Source: Bdellovibrionales bacterium (GTDB lineage Bacteria > Bdellovibrionota > UBA1018). From it: a stretch of 64,000 bases of DNA. The stretch lies in contig CANCQK010000001.1 of assembly GCA_947380295.1 (NCBI GenBank), positions 124,001 through 188,000 on the forward strand, in the 5' to 3' direction. The translations under genes were made by a program, and so were the position numbers. This document shows, piece after piece, positions 18,595 to 27,197 of this stretch. The notes beneath the pieces were generated by a model. That model was given only the letters and a program-made list of their open reading frames with translations. It searched no databases and was not told the origin of the DNA. Position 1 is the stretch's first letter; every line of letters starts with the position of its first letter.

Positions 18595-19430
18595 GTATCA
18601 GATTTTTTTTTATAAAAGACGGCATTCTCAAAGTGAACCTGCTGAAAACGATCCGAAATCCCGAGTAAGCTCTCGGCTGCCCCTAATGCCAGGAAGCCAT
18701 CTTTTTCTAAAAACTTTAGAATTTTTCCAACTACGAGTGTCTTATTCGGAACATTTTGATAAATTAGGACATTTCTGCAGAAAATGATGTGAAAATTTTG
18801 GCCAAAATCCCATGGATTTAGAAGGTTGAGCTTTTTGAATTCAAATTTTGTCGGCGAGATTCTACTATTGAGAACCCAAGTGTCCGATGTTGGACCTGGA
18901 TCAAAATATTTTTTCTTGAGAGTGAGCGAAAGTCCGCGATCTAGCTCAAGCTGGGAATAGGTTCTTTCTTTTGTTCGACTTAAGATGCGATCTGAAAAGT
19001 CAGTTGCAGTAATTCTGTAGTCTGGAAGACTTGGATTATCAAGTCGAGCTTCTTCAAGGGCAATCGCTAGGGAGTAGGGTTCCTGTCCACTACTGCACGC
19101 GGCGCTCCAAATTCTAAGCTCGCGGAGGCTAGGGTTTTTTGCAGCAATCTCAGGCACCATGACCTTCACCAGGCCATTGAAAAGGGATGCGTCTCTAAAG
19201 AAACTGGTCTCGTTATTGGTCGCAAGGTCGAGCAAGAGTGCTTTGAATTGAGCGTCAATGCCGTAGGTCGCCTTGAGCCAAAGCTCATCTAGACTTTTTA
19301 ATCCAAGTTGGTTGGTGATGTCAGTCAGTCGATGCTCTAATTGAAAAAAATTGGAGTCTGAGTAGACAATCCCGAGCTCGTTTTCGATGAATTTGGCAAA
19401 AAATTTAAGTTTTTCTTGGTCAAGGGCCAT
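18591..19430 (-). CDS. cheR: Chemoreceptor glutamate methyltransferase CheR
   Basis: Methylates glutamates of chemoreceptors using SAM. 279 aa, normal. It has an N-terminal all-helical CheR_N domain, then the methyltransferase with the SAM-binding segment WSAACSSGQEPYSLAIALEE and FCRNVLIYQN. It has no TPR extension and no C-terminal receptor-tethering motif is evident. It is the last gene of the minus-strand chemosensory operon and partners with cheB upstream. Confidence 0.93.
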   Translation of the reverse strand: MALDQEKLKFFAKFIENELGIVYSDSNFFQLEHRLTDITNQLGLKSLDELWLKATYGIDAQFKALLLDLATNNETSFFRDASLFNGLVKVMVPEIAAKNPSLRELRIWSAACSSGQEPYSLAIALEEARLDNPSLPDYRITATDFSDRILSRTKERTYSQLELDRGLSLTLKKKYFDPGPTSDTWVLNSRISPTKFEFKKLNLLNPWDFGQNFHIIFCRNVLIYQNVPNKTLVVGKILKFLEKDGFLALGAAESLLGISDRFQQVHFENAVFYKKKSDT

Positions 19431-19523
19431 GGATCTTTTGCTTCACTTTCTTATCAGCTCGTTCAATCTTAATTCCGCTGATCGTTGAGTTTAATTTTCT
19501 CAATTCCTCGATTAACTTCAAGT

Positions 19524-19898
19524 TTATATTTTATTTAATAAGTTTTGATCATCTGACAGAAATTCGTCCAAAGCTTTTGTTAATTCTGTGAGACTGATTA
19601 GGTTTCTTCTTAAAAGGATATTTCCAAGCGGAGACCGGACTGAGATGAGCTCTTTTTTAATATTGGACTCAAGCTCTGGATTCCAAAAGCCTAAAGCTAA
19701 GCAGGCCTCTTTGAATCCGATTTCAGCGCTGGCTTGTTTTTCAAGAACATGAAGGATCTGATCTGTGCCCATCAGCTTTTTGTCTTTAACGAGCTGACAA
19801 GTAGGTGGAATAGTCTTTAATTGCTCAATTAAACAGTCGAGTAGGACATCACTTGCGATCATTTTTTTTTCAACTAGAAATTGCCCAAAATTCGTCAT
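19524..19898 (-). CDS. Small MshEN/GspE-N-like protein in the chemosensory operon
   Basis: 124 aa. The ends carry MTNFGQFLVEKKMIASDVLLDCL and LGNILLRRNLISLTELTKALDEF, both of the LGxxLvxxxlIs..eL..AL form. This is typical of the N-terminal domain of type II secretion/type IV pilus ATPases, which in MshE binds c-di-GMP. Here it is a stand-alone pair of such motifs with no ATPase attached. Its place between cheB and cheR suggests an adaptor linking the receptor pathway to a second messenger or motility machine. c-di-GMP binding is inference. Confidence 0.55.
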   Translation of the reverse strand: MTNFGQFLVEKKMIASDVLLDCLIEQLKTIPPTCQLVKDKKLMGTDQILHVLEKQASAEIGFKEACLALGFWNPELESNIKKELISVRSPLGNILLRRNLISLTELTKALDEFLSDDQNLLNKI

Positions 19899-19915
19899 AA
19901 GAATTTCTCCCCCGT

Positions 19916-21001
19916 CTAATGGACCGATAATTCTTTTAGGAGTGCAGTGATCTGTTCTAGATCTCTAATTTCGTCGTAGCAGTTTGCCTTAAATACTGCG
20001 CCCGGCATTCCAAAAACAACGCAGGATTTTTCATCTTGAATCACGATTCGTCCCCCTGCGCGCTTGACTGCAAGAGCACCGCAGAGGCCATCCTGCCCCA
20101 TGCCAGTGAGAACCATTCCAAGGCATTGACTTCCGAAAATCGTAGCAGCAGATTCGAAGAGGTAGTCTGCCGCAGGTCGGACCGAATTCCGTTGAGGCCC
20201 TTGATGGAGTTCGAGGGTTGGGTATCCATCTTTTCTAACGATTTGAAGGTGGTGATCTCCGGGCGCAACGTAGATCTTGCCTGGTGTAATGATCTCCCCA
20301 TGCTTTGCTTCGTCGCATTCTCTTTTTGAAAGATCCGACAGTCGTTTTGCCAAGATCTTTGTAAATACAGGAGGCATGTGCTGAGCGATGAGGATGGGAG
20401 TTCTGAGATTCGCGGGGAATTGAGAGAAAATCAGCTCCAGTGCGGTTGGGCCACCGGTTGATGATGCAATGACAATGGCTGATGGATAAAATCCAAGAAG
20501 GGGGCTTTTTTGAAAGCCCTCAGGGTTTGGACTCTGACTGTCGAGGGTGAATTTCTCAGAGAAGTGAGTCTGGACCAGGGGTGGCATTTCGCTGCCTTTT
20601 ACGAACTGAAGGATCTTAGGAACCAGAACTTCTCTGATCCTCTCTTGAGGGGATTTGTTAGGTTGAGAGTCATCTGAGGATGGTTTTGCAACGACATCGT
20701 CCGCCCCTGCTTCAAGCGCTTTTAAAGCCCGTTCAGCCCCTTTGGTAGTTTGAGATGAAAATACAATGACACGGACGTTAAAAGATTTTTCACGAATCGC
20801 TTTGAGGACTTCGATTCCGTCCATGTCCGGCATTTCCATATCGAGAGTCACCAGATCAACCGAGAGTTGTTTGAGCTTTTGGAGCGCAATACTACCGTTC
20901 GGAGCTGATCCGGCGACCTCGATTTGTGGAATTCCACTTAACGCAGCCGAGATCTGAGTCCTGAAAACTACGGAGTCATCGACAATTAAGACTTTCATCA
21001 C
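19916..21001 (-). CDS. cheB: Chemotaxis methylesterase/deamidase CheB
   Basis: Removes methyl groups from receptors; activity is raised by receiver phosphorylation. 361 aa. Receiver at 1-120 with acidic DD and phosphoacceptor Asp in [10 protein letters not shown]. Catalytic domain with Ser in [10 protein letters not shown], His in [10 protein letters not shown] and Asp in LTGMGQDG. Its ATG overlaps the stop of the mcp gene (ATGA), a translational-coupling arrangement. Confidence 0.94.
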   Translation of the reverse strand: MMKVLIVDDSVVFRTQISAALSGIPQIEVAGSAPNGSIALQKLKQLSVDLVTLDMEMPDMDGIEVLKAIREKSFNVRVIVFSSQTTKGAERALKALEAGADDVVAKPSSDDSQPNKSPQERIREVLVPKILQFVKGSEMPPLVQTHFSEKFTLDSQSPNPEGFQKSPLLGFYPSAIVIASSTGGPTALELIFSQFPANLRTPILIAQHMPPVFTKILAKRLSDLSKRECDEAKHGEIITPGKIYVAPGDHHLQIVRKDGYPTLELHQGPQRNSVRPAADYLFESAATIFGSQCLGMVLTGMGQDGLCGALAVKRAGGRIVIQDEKSCVVFGMPGAVFKANCYDEIRDLEQITALLKELSVH

Positions 21002-22605
21002 ACGTTAATGCTCTTGACGAGTTGTCGCAGTCGATCTGCCAGGATTGCCAAGCTTTTTGCTGCTTCCATGGTCTGAGATGCTCCGGCCGAACTTTGTTTT
21101 GCAGCTGCCGAAACTGACTTAACCACTTCTGCGATTCCATCAACTCCTTGATTGGATACTTTGACCACTCGAGCGACCTCGTTCGTGGTGGCTGTTTGCT
21201 CCTCAATGGACGCGGCGATTGCCATTGAGATGCTGTTGAGCTTTTCGATGACGGTTGCAATCCCACCAATCGCATCCACAGCCCCCTGAGAGTCCCGCTG
21301 GATAGCTCCGATTCGACTGGTGATGTCTTCGGTTGCCTTTGCAGTTTGCTTAGCAAGTTCCTTAACCTCATTGGCAACGACGGCAAACCCTTTCCCTGCG
21401 TCACCGGCTCGGGCAGCTTCAATGGTTGCATTGAGAGCAAGGAGATTCGTCTGCTGAGCGATCGAACTGATCACCTTGATCACATTACCGATCTCTTGGC
21501 TGCTCGTTCCGAGTTGGGTAATGGTTTTGTTAGTTTCTTGAGCCTTGGACAGCGTGTCACGGGATAGGTTTGCGCCTTCGGATGAGTTTCGAGCAATTTC
21601 CTTGATCGAGGCAACCATTTCTTCTGTATTGGTTGCAACTGTCTGAACCCCTTTGGAGACTTCCTCCGTATTCGCTGCGGCTTGGATTGACTGAGAGGCA
21701 GTTTGTTCGGAATTTTTCGAGAGTTGAGTTGCAGTAGAAGACAATTCGTCAGCTGCCGTGGCTAGTTCGTTGGCTGTTTCGTCGAGGGCTTTTGCAAGGC
21801 CCATTTTCTCGGTTATGATTTCCCAGGTCAACATCGGACCCATGTAATTCTTGTTTTGATCATAGGTGGCAGTCACGTAGAGATCGAGCATTTGGTCGCC
21901 CAGGTGGATTTTGGCGCGGTGGGGCAAATTTCGTTCATTTGAGAGTAGTTTGCGCTGATGCTGAGGATTTTTGTGGAAAATATCAATTGACTGTCCGAGT
22001 AGCTGGTCTACTGGCTTAGGGAGATGCTTTTCGAGCTTGCTGAGCGTCTCGCGGCTCTTTTTGTTTAAGTAGACGAGGTTAAAGTCTAGGTCGGCCAGCA
22101 TTGAGTTGACGGGGGTATTTTCCATCATGGATTGGATTCGAGCGAGATTTCGTTCTGCTTCTAGTTTCTGGGTGATGATTTCCCAAGTGAGCATGGCCCC
22201 AACATATTTACCTTTTGCATCATAGACAGCTGAGACCAAAAGATCGAGTTTTTCTGGCCCTAGTTCAATGATCGCGTGGTGTGGGAGATTTTGATCGTTG
22301 GAGAGCAGGCGTCTCTGGTGCTCTGGTTTTTTATGAAAAATATCGATGCTGACACCTAGCATTTTATCTGCCGAAGTAGGTAAGTGTTTGCTGAGCTTAT
22401 GAAGTGTTTCTACGCTTTTCTTGTTTAGGTACTTTACTTTGAAATCATTCAAGATGTCACAATACATGATGTTGGTAGGAGCGTTGTCCAGCAGGCACTT
22501 AATTTCTTCAATTGATGAAAATGAGTTCTCCTCTGCTACTGAGATGCCAGTTCTTCTTGAACCAATTGTGCCGTTATCAGTTCCATTTTCATGAGTTTCT
22601 TGCAT
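20998..22605 (-). CDS. Soluble methyl-accepting chemotaxis protein with duplicated PAS domains
   Basis: 535 aa with no transmembrane segment, so a cytoplasmic receptor. Two PAS domains at about residues 36-150 and 156-270 are near copies offset by exactly 120 residues. Both contain NKKSxETLxKLxKHLP, SIDIFHKxPxHQRxLLSN and MLTWEIIT. The rest is a helical signalling domain with hairpin tip [37 protein letters not shown] (split here only by reading). The PAS ligand is unknown; haem or flavin cannot be read from the sequence. It corresponds to FrzCD-type receptors in position and localisation. Confidence 0.9.
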   Translation of the reverse strand: MQETHENGTDNGTIGSRRTGISVAEENSFSSIEEIKCLLDNAPTNIMYCDILNDFKVKYLNKKSVETLHKLSKHLPTSADKMLGVSIDIFHKKPEHQRRLLSNDQNLPHHAIIELGPEKLDLLVSAVYDAKGKYVGAMLTWEIITQKLEAERNLARIQSMMENTPVNSMLADLDFNLVYLNKKSRETLSKLEKHLPKPVDQLLGQSIDIFHKNPQHQRKLLSNERNLPHRAKIHLGDQMLDLYVTATYDQNKNYMGPMLTWEIITEKMGLAKALDETANELATAADELSSTATQLSKNSEQTASQSIQAAANTEEVSKGVQTVATNTEEMVASIKEIARNSSEGANLSRDTLSKAQETNKTITQLGTSSQEIGNVIKVISSIAQQTNLLALNATIEAARAGDAGKGFAVVANEVKELAKQTAKATEDITSRIGAIQRDSQGAVDAIGGIATVIEKLNSISMAIAASIEEQTATTNEVARVVKVSNQGVDGIAEVVKSVSAAAKQSSAGASQTMEAAKSLAILADRLRQLVKSINV

Positions 22606-22635
22606 AGAGTGCTCCTTGCTTATTATTCCTAATTA

Positions 22636-23118
22636 CTAGTCATTTAGAACTTCAAGAACTCGCCTTACATCGATAATGCTTATTAGATTACCTGGAGTTT
22701 TATAAATTCCATCCATAAACTTTGCGACTTGAGATGAAACCGTATCAGGTGTCGGCTCGAATGCATCACTGCTGAGTTCGATTACATCGCCTATTTGGTC
22801 AACTAAAAGAGAGATGAGAAATCCATCCAGACGGCAGACGACATTCATAAACTCGGGAGGCGCTGGCTCCTTAAGTTCAAATAAATCTTTTAGACTCACC
22901 GCGGTAGCAATCTGACCTCTGAGGTTGATGAGACCATGGATATAGATCGGCGCAAGGGGGACGTTGGTGATGGGTAATGACTTAGTCACTTCTTGAACCG
23001 ATCGCACATCAATTCCGTAGAGTCGGCCCGCAACCGTGAAAGTCGAGAATTGGACTGCTTCTCGGTTACGGTCTTGAGCTGGAGATTCACGTTCATTAGT
23101 GGGTCGAGGTTCGTTCAT
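22636..23118 (-). CDS. cheW: Chemotaxis coupling protein CheW
   Basis: 160-aa single CheW domain that bridges receptor and CheA. FTVAGRLYGIDVRSVQEV, LINLRGQIATAVSLKDLF and SIIDVRRVLEVL are the characteristic strands. Its start lies inside the end of cheA (23-nt overlap), indicating translational coupling. Confidence 0.92.
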   Translation of the reverse strand: MNEPRPTNERESPAQDRNREAVQFSTFTVAGRLYGIDVRSVQEVTKSLPITNVPLAPIYIHGLINLRGQIATAVSLKDLFELKEPAPPEFMNVVCRLDGFLISLLVDQIGDVIELSSDAFEPTPDTVSSQVAKFMDGIYKTPGNLISIIDVRRVLEVLND

Positions 23119-25933
23119 GAGACACCTCCTGGATGGCTTCTATGAGCTGATCGCTTTTGAGCTTTTCTAAATAACGACTAAAGCCGACTTGTTTTCCTTT
23201 TTCGATGTCAGCTTCTCGTACTCTGGTAGTCAAAGCAATGAGTGGAATTTGAGCGAATTCCTTGATTGACTTGATTTTGGCTGCCAGTTGAAATCCAGTC
23301 ATTCTTGGCATTTCAATATCGGTGAGCACCAGGTCAAATTCACCTGGCTGAGATGATTCTAGAATTCTGAAGGCTTCCTCACCGTCCACTGCATGCGTCA
23401 CTACATATCCTTGAGCCAATAAAATCTTTTTTACTTGTTTAACAAAAAAACCGGTATCTTCAGCAAATAGGATTCGCAGTGGCTTAGACTCTGTGTTTTT
23501 TTGACTGAGGGAGCCGGAGGTCGAACCTTCCTTTTTAGGGCTTGTGCTGTTTGATCCTGTGATCAAGTCAATCAAGCCCAGAACGTCGATTACCGTCGAG
23601 ACTTCTTTGCCAATGATCATATTTCCCAAGATTCCTGGCTTATCGTGAATTGGGTCTTCGATTTCATGATCGGCCATGAGAATGTCGATAATCTGGTTCA
23701 CTTCGATTCCGAACAGTCGATTACACTTCTGAACTACAATTACGGGGAATTTTTGAGACTCGGAGGTTGCTGCAACGTTTCCTTCATTTGTACTTGGGTC
23801 AAATCCTAGCATCTTGTTCAGAGAAATGAGGGGGAGTACTGCATTGCGATATTGGACGATTCGGTAATTGCCCGAAGTCTCAATGTCAGATTGCGAGAAT
23901 TCCTCGAGGCGTTGCACTAGACAAAGGGGAATCGAGAAGTGGCCTCCTGATTTGAGACCAAATGAGAGCATTTCTTGCGACTCCAGAGCTGCACGCGCTC
24001 GAAGATGAGAGGCAAGTTGCGTGGTGTCTTGATTTCTAGTGCGATTCAAAGCGAGATTAGCTTTGGTCGCAATTCCTAGGACGTCGAAGATCAGTGAGAC
24101 GCTGCCATCGCCCATGATCGTTGCCCCTGAGTAGATTAAAAGTTTTTTAAAGAATTTAGCCAGGGGCTTTACCACGATATCTGCGGTGTCTAAGATCTCG
24201 TCGACAATCAAGCCGAAAGGCCCTGAATCCGTAGCCAGGACTACGATGTTAATTCCATTTTCAATTTGATTTTTTAATTTCTCTTGGAGATTGCAGCCCT
24301 GTTCCTCCTTTAATACTTCATCAAGAGAGACCAAAGGGAGTAAGTTGCCCCGGAGTCGGAATACCGGCTTGCCCTGCAGGAACTCCAGCTTGTATTGGCC
24401 TTCGGCTGAGTCCACGCGAACCAGCTCAAGGAGTTTTACTTGAGGAATGGCAAAGCGACTTTCTTGATAGCTAACGATGAGTGCCGGCACAATTGCCAGT
24501 GTGAGGGGAATTTTAAGCCGGATGGTGGTCCCGCGGCTGGGTTCACTTTTTAAATCCACCGTCCCACCGATTTTTTCGATATTGGTTTTGACTACGTCCA
24601 TCCCAACGCCCCGGCCTGAGACCTCGCTCACGTGCTCAGCGGTTGAGAACCCTGGCAGAAAAACGAGTTGATAAATCTCTCGTTCGGTGAGGGTGGGGCC
24701 CTTCTCTGGAGTAATTAGCTTTTTCTCGATGGCCTTGCTCAAGAGTTTCTTTGAATCAAGACCTTTACCGTCGTCCGATACTTCGATGACGACCTGGCCG
24801 CTTTCTTGTTGGGACCGTACACGGATCTTACCCAGGGGGGGCTTTCCTCTCTGTCTCCGTTCAGCTGGGTTTTCAATGCCGTGGTCGCATGCATTGCGGA
24901 TAATGTGCGTGATGGGGTCTTTGATGGCCTCGATGAGAGTTTTGTCGAGTTCGGTTTCTGCGCCTTCAATTGAGATTTCGATCTGTTTTTCTAGATCCCT
25001 CGCCAGTTCGCGGACGAATCGGGTAAATTTGGAGAGAATGCTCCCAATGGGCTGCATTCGCGTCTTCATGACTTCCTCTTGCAGTTCGCTGGTCACTAGA
25101 TCTAATTTTTGACTCAGATTGAGCAGTGTGAAGTCTTCATGCTCGTGTGAATACTGAAGGACTTGATTTCGGACAAGGACCATCTCACCAACGAGGTTCA
25201 TGAGGCGATCCAGTAATGAAACTTGTACACGGATTGAGGAGTTGGAATCCTGTCCAGGTGGATTGGCGTCATCTTTACCTGAGGCGCCAGTGAGGTTTGC
25301 TTCTGCATAGATAGGAAGTGGCTGAGTTGGATTGGACATAGGCACTTCTGTTGGAATGGCTGGGTCAGTTTGAGGTTCTTCAAGGTAAGGATGATGCAGA
25401 GGGGCATTCTGTTGGTGGTTCTTCGAGATCGATTGAAACATTTGATCAAGCCGACCTAAGTCTTCACTCGTTCGTTCTTGTCTTTCGATGGTCATGAACG
25501 TGTCTTTAGCGACTAGGACGTCTGCATGAAAGTAACGCACGACTGATTCGATCAGTCGACTGACAGTGAAGTGAATGAGAACGATTTCAACCGGCGGATT
25601 TTGACTGGGTTCCTTTGCTGCTTTGATCAGGCGAACAATGAGATCTAAGCACGCAAATAGGCTATCGATCCAATCTGAGCTAAGGACGAGATTACCTCGA
25701 CGCACAGGCTCAAGAGAAGCCTCCATTGCATGGGCAATTTGTGCAATTTCAGAGAAGTTAAAGAGTTGCGCCGTCCCTTTAACTGTGTGGATATCGCGGT
25801 AGAAAGAGTCAATTAGGTTTGGGTTTTGTTTTTTGCCGTCGAGCTCGGTTAGGTATTGCGAGACCCGTCCCATGATTTCTTCGCTTTCAGCGTAGAACTC
25901 TTGATAAGACTCTTGAGACAATAGCTCACTCAT
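23096..25933 (-). CDS. cheA: Hybrid chemotaxis kinase CheA with C-terminal receiver (FrzE-like)
   Basis: 945 aa. N-terminal Hpt with His49 (FYRDIHTVKGTAQLF), a linker, the P3 dimerisation helix (LLDRLMNLVGEMVLVRNQ), and the ATPase (HIIRNACDHG, VSDDGKGLD, SGRGVGMDVV). Two CheW-like domains follow, then a receiver with phosphoacceptor Asp in LVLTDIEMPRMTG. The CheA-receiver fusion resembles FrzE of Myxococcus. First gene of the minus-strand operon cheA-cheW-mcp-cheB-(MshEN-like)-cheR. The region upstream is AT-rich and the ATG lacks a clear Shine-Dalgarno. Confidence 0.92.
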   Translation of the reverse strand: MSELLSQESYQEFYAESEEIMGRVSQYLTELDGKKQNPNLIDSFYRDIHTVKGTAQLFNFSEIAQIAHAMEASLEPVRRGNLVLSSDWIDSLFACLDLIVRLIKAAKEPSQNPPVEIVLIHFTVSRLIESVVRYFHADVLVAKDTFMTIERQERTSEDLGRLDQMFQSISKNHQQNAPLHHPYLEEPQTDPAIPTEVPMSNPTQPLPIYAEANLTGASGKDDANPPGQDSNSSIRVQVSLLDRLMNLVGEMVLVRNQVLQYSHEHEDFTLLNLSQKLDLVTSELQEEVMKTRMQPIGSILSKFTRFVRELARDLEKQIEISIEGAETELDKTLIEAIKDPITHIIRNACDHGIENPAERRQRGKPPLGKIRVRSQQESGQVVIEVSDDGKGLDSKKLLSKAIEKKLITPEKGPTLTEREIYQLVFLPGFSTAEHVSEVSGRGVGMDVVKTNIEKIGGTVDLKSEPSRGTTIRLKIPLTLAIVPALIVSYQESRFAIPQVKLLELVRVDSAEGQYKLEFLQGKPVFRLRGNLLPLVSLDEVLKEEQGCNLQEKLKNQIENGINIVVLATDSGPFGLIVDEILDTADIVVKPLAKFFKKLLIYSGATIMGDGSVSLIFDVLGIATKANLALNRTRNQDTTQLASHLRARAALESQEMLSFGLKSGGHFSIPLCLVQRLEEFSQSDIETSGNYRIVQYRNAVLPLISLNKMLGFDPSTNEGNVAATSESQKFPVIVVQKCNRLFGIEVNQIIDILMADHEIEDPIHDKPGILGNMIIGKEVSTVIDVLGLIDLITGSNSTSPKKEGSTSGSLSQKNTESKPLRILFAEDTGFFVKQVKKILLAQGYVVTHAVDGEEAFRILESSQPGEFDLVLTDIEMPRMTGFQLAAKIKSIKEFAQIPLIALTTRVREADIEKGKQVGFSRYLEKLKSDQLIEAIQEVSHERTSTH

Positions 25934-26112
25934 TTACAACGAATTTCCCGTAGTATTTAGGATTAAGGTTATTAAAATTTTCAGATTCTTTAATTCTAAA
26001 AAAAATAATTAAAAATAGAAAGAGAATAATTCAATTTTATAAATTGAATCCCGATATTATATCTAGGTCCAGCAAAGACGCAGGATCTGATTTTTTCACA
26101 AGGATGCTGATT

Positions 26113-26970
26113 ATGTCGATGAGTCAATCCCTACTAAAACGCTCTTTTCAGCCGATTCTCCCAATCGCAGACGATTTTGTTGACCATTTTTATGGAGAGC
26201 TTTTCTCGGCTCATCCTGAGCTTAGATCACTTTTTTCAGTCGAACAGTTTTCGAAACAAAAAGAGAACCTGCCGGTAGCGTTAGCTTTTGTGATTGAAAA
26301 TATTCAAGACTCCGAACGAGTAGGGAGCTATCTTAGGGAGATGGGCAAGGCGAGTGTTGCGCGAGGGGCAAAGCCTGAGCATCTTGATTGGGTAGGGCAA
26401 GCGTTCTTAGGGTCTCTTCGTTACTTTTATTCTGATAACTGGACCCACGAGCTTCAAGTCGCCTGGTCGGCAGCCGTTCAATTCATTTCGGATGGGCTGA
26501 CTCAAGGAATGTTGGAGCAAGTGGCTCTGCACCAGAACTCGGATCAGGGGACAAATAGGACCGAACTTGAAGCTGCAGTAAGTCCAGCCAGCGCTCAGCA
26601 CGAGGAGGTTGCGTCGATTCAGGCTGCCGCCCCTGTGCCCGCCCCAGCAGATTTGATCCAAAGTAGCCCCCGCGAGAGTGAGCCCCTTCGAGCTCGAGTA
26701 GACCAGCTCGCCTCTGAAGTCCTGATCAACTCCATGAAGCGCCAGGCTGAGGATATTGCCGTCCAGGTCGTGGCCAACCTGAAGGAGACCTTCCTGACTC
26801 ATCTGGTTGCCCAGATCGTCCAAGAAGAAATTAAGAAGCAAGCCGCTTTTTGCGTCACGGATATCCTGAAGGCTGCTGTCGAGGCTGAAGCTAAGCGGTT
26901 GATCCCCGAAAGTGGGGAGGATCGAGCCACCTTTACGGGGCGTTCATCCTACGCAAATCAAATTGCTTAA
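26113..26970 (+). CDS. Globin-fold protein lacking the proximal histidine, with helical C-terminal domain
   Basis: About 285 aa. Residues ~5-135 read as a globin of the flavohaemoglobin/sensor type: FVDHFYGELFSAHPELRSLF, then KPEHLDWVGQAFLGSL and ELQVAWSAAVQFI. At the F8 position, where LGxxH is expected, the sequence is MGKAS, so Ser replaces the haem-ligating His. This suggests a non-haem globin sensor, as in RsbR N-terminal domains. A low-complexity Ala/Pro linker and a ~90-residue amphipathic helical tail follow. It is divergent from the chemosensory operon and may feed it. I chose the ATG at 26113 because AAGGA lies about 8 nt upstream. Confidence 0.65.
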   Translation: MSMSQSLLKRSFQPILPIADDFVDHFYGELFSAHPELRSLFSVEQFSKQKENLPVALAFVIENIQDSERVGSYLREMGKASVARGAKPEHLDWVGQAFLGSLRYFYSDNWTHELQVAWSAAVQFISDGLTQGMLEQVALHQNSDQGTNRTELEAAVSPASAQHEEVASIQAAAPVPAPADLIQSSPRESEPLRARVDQLASEVLINSMKRQAEDIAVQVVANLKETFLTHLVAQIVQEEIKKQAAFCVTDILKAAVEAEAKRLIPESGEDRATFTGRSSYANQIA

Positions 26971-27046
26971 TTTCGCTGTCGATCTGCTTTCGATAAACTA
27001 TTGACAGCAGACAAGCTAGATCGTATTGTTCCGCCTATCAATTAAT

Positions 27047-27136
27047 GGAAAGATGGCCGAGTGGCTGAAGGCGCACGCTTGGAAAGCGTGTTATGGGTAA
27101 CACCATACGAGGGTTCGAATCCCTCTCTTTCCGCCA
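27047..27136 (+). tRNA. tRNA-Ser (anticodon GGA)
   Basis: 90-nt class II tRNA. Acceptor stem GGAAAGA / TCTTTCC, discriminator G and encoded CCA. Anticodon stem CACGC/GCGTG with loop TTGGAAA puts anticodon GGA at 27081-27083. The long variable arm and GGTTCGAATCC T-arm are present. It reads UCC and UCU. Confidence 0.97.
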
Positions 27137-27137
27137 T

Positions 27138-27177
27138 AAAAAAAGCCTGCATCGCGAAAACGAGGCAGGCTTTTTTA
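27138..27177. terminator. Bidirectional terminator between tRNA-Ser and thrS
   Basis: Stem AAAAGCCTGC / GCAGGCTTTT with a 14-nt loop and T/A tracts on both sides. It serves the tRNA on the + strand and thrS on the - strand. Confidence 0.9.
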
Positions 27178-27197
27178 TTTTCAGTGGTCGATTTTCG

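Noticed and set aside
26971..27046. Additional tRNA genes near tRNA-Ser
   Set aside because: No second cloverleaf can be drawn in the flanking sequence.
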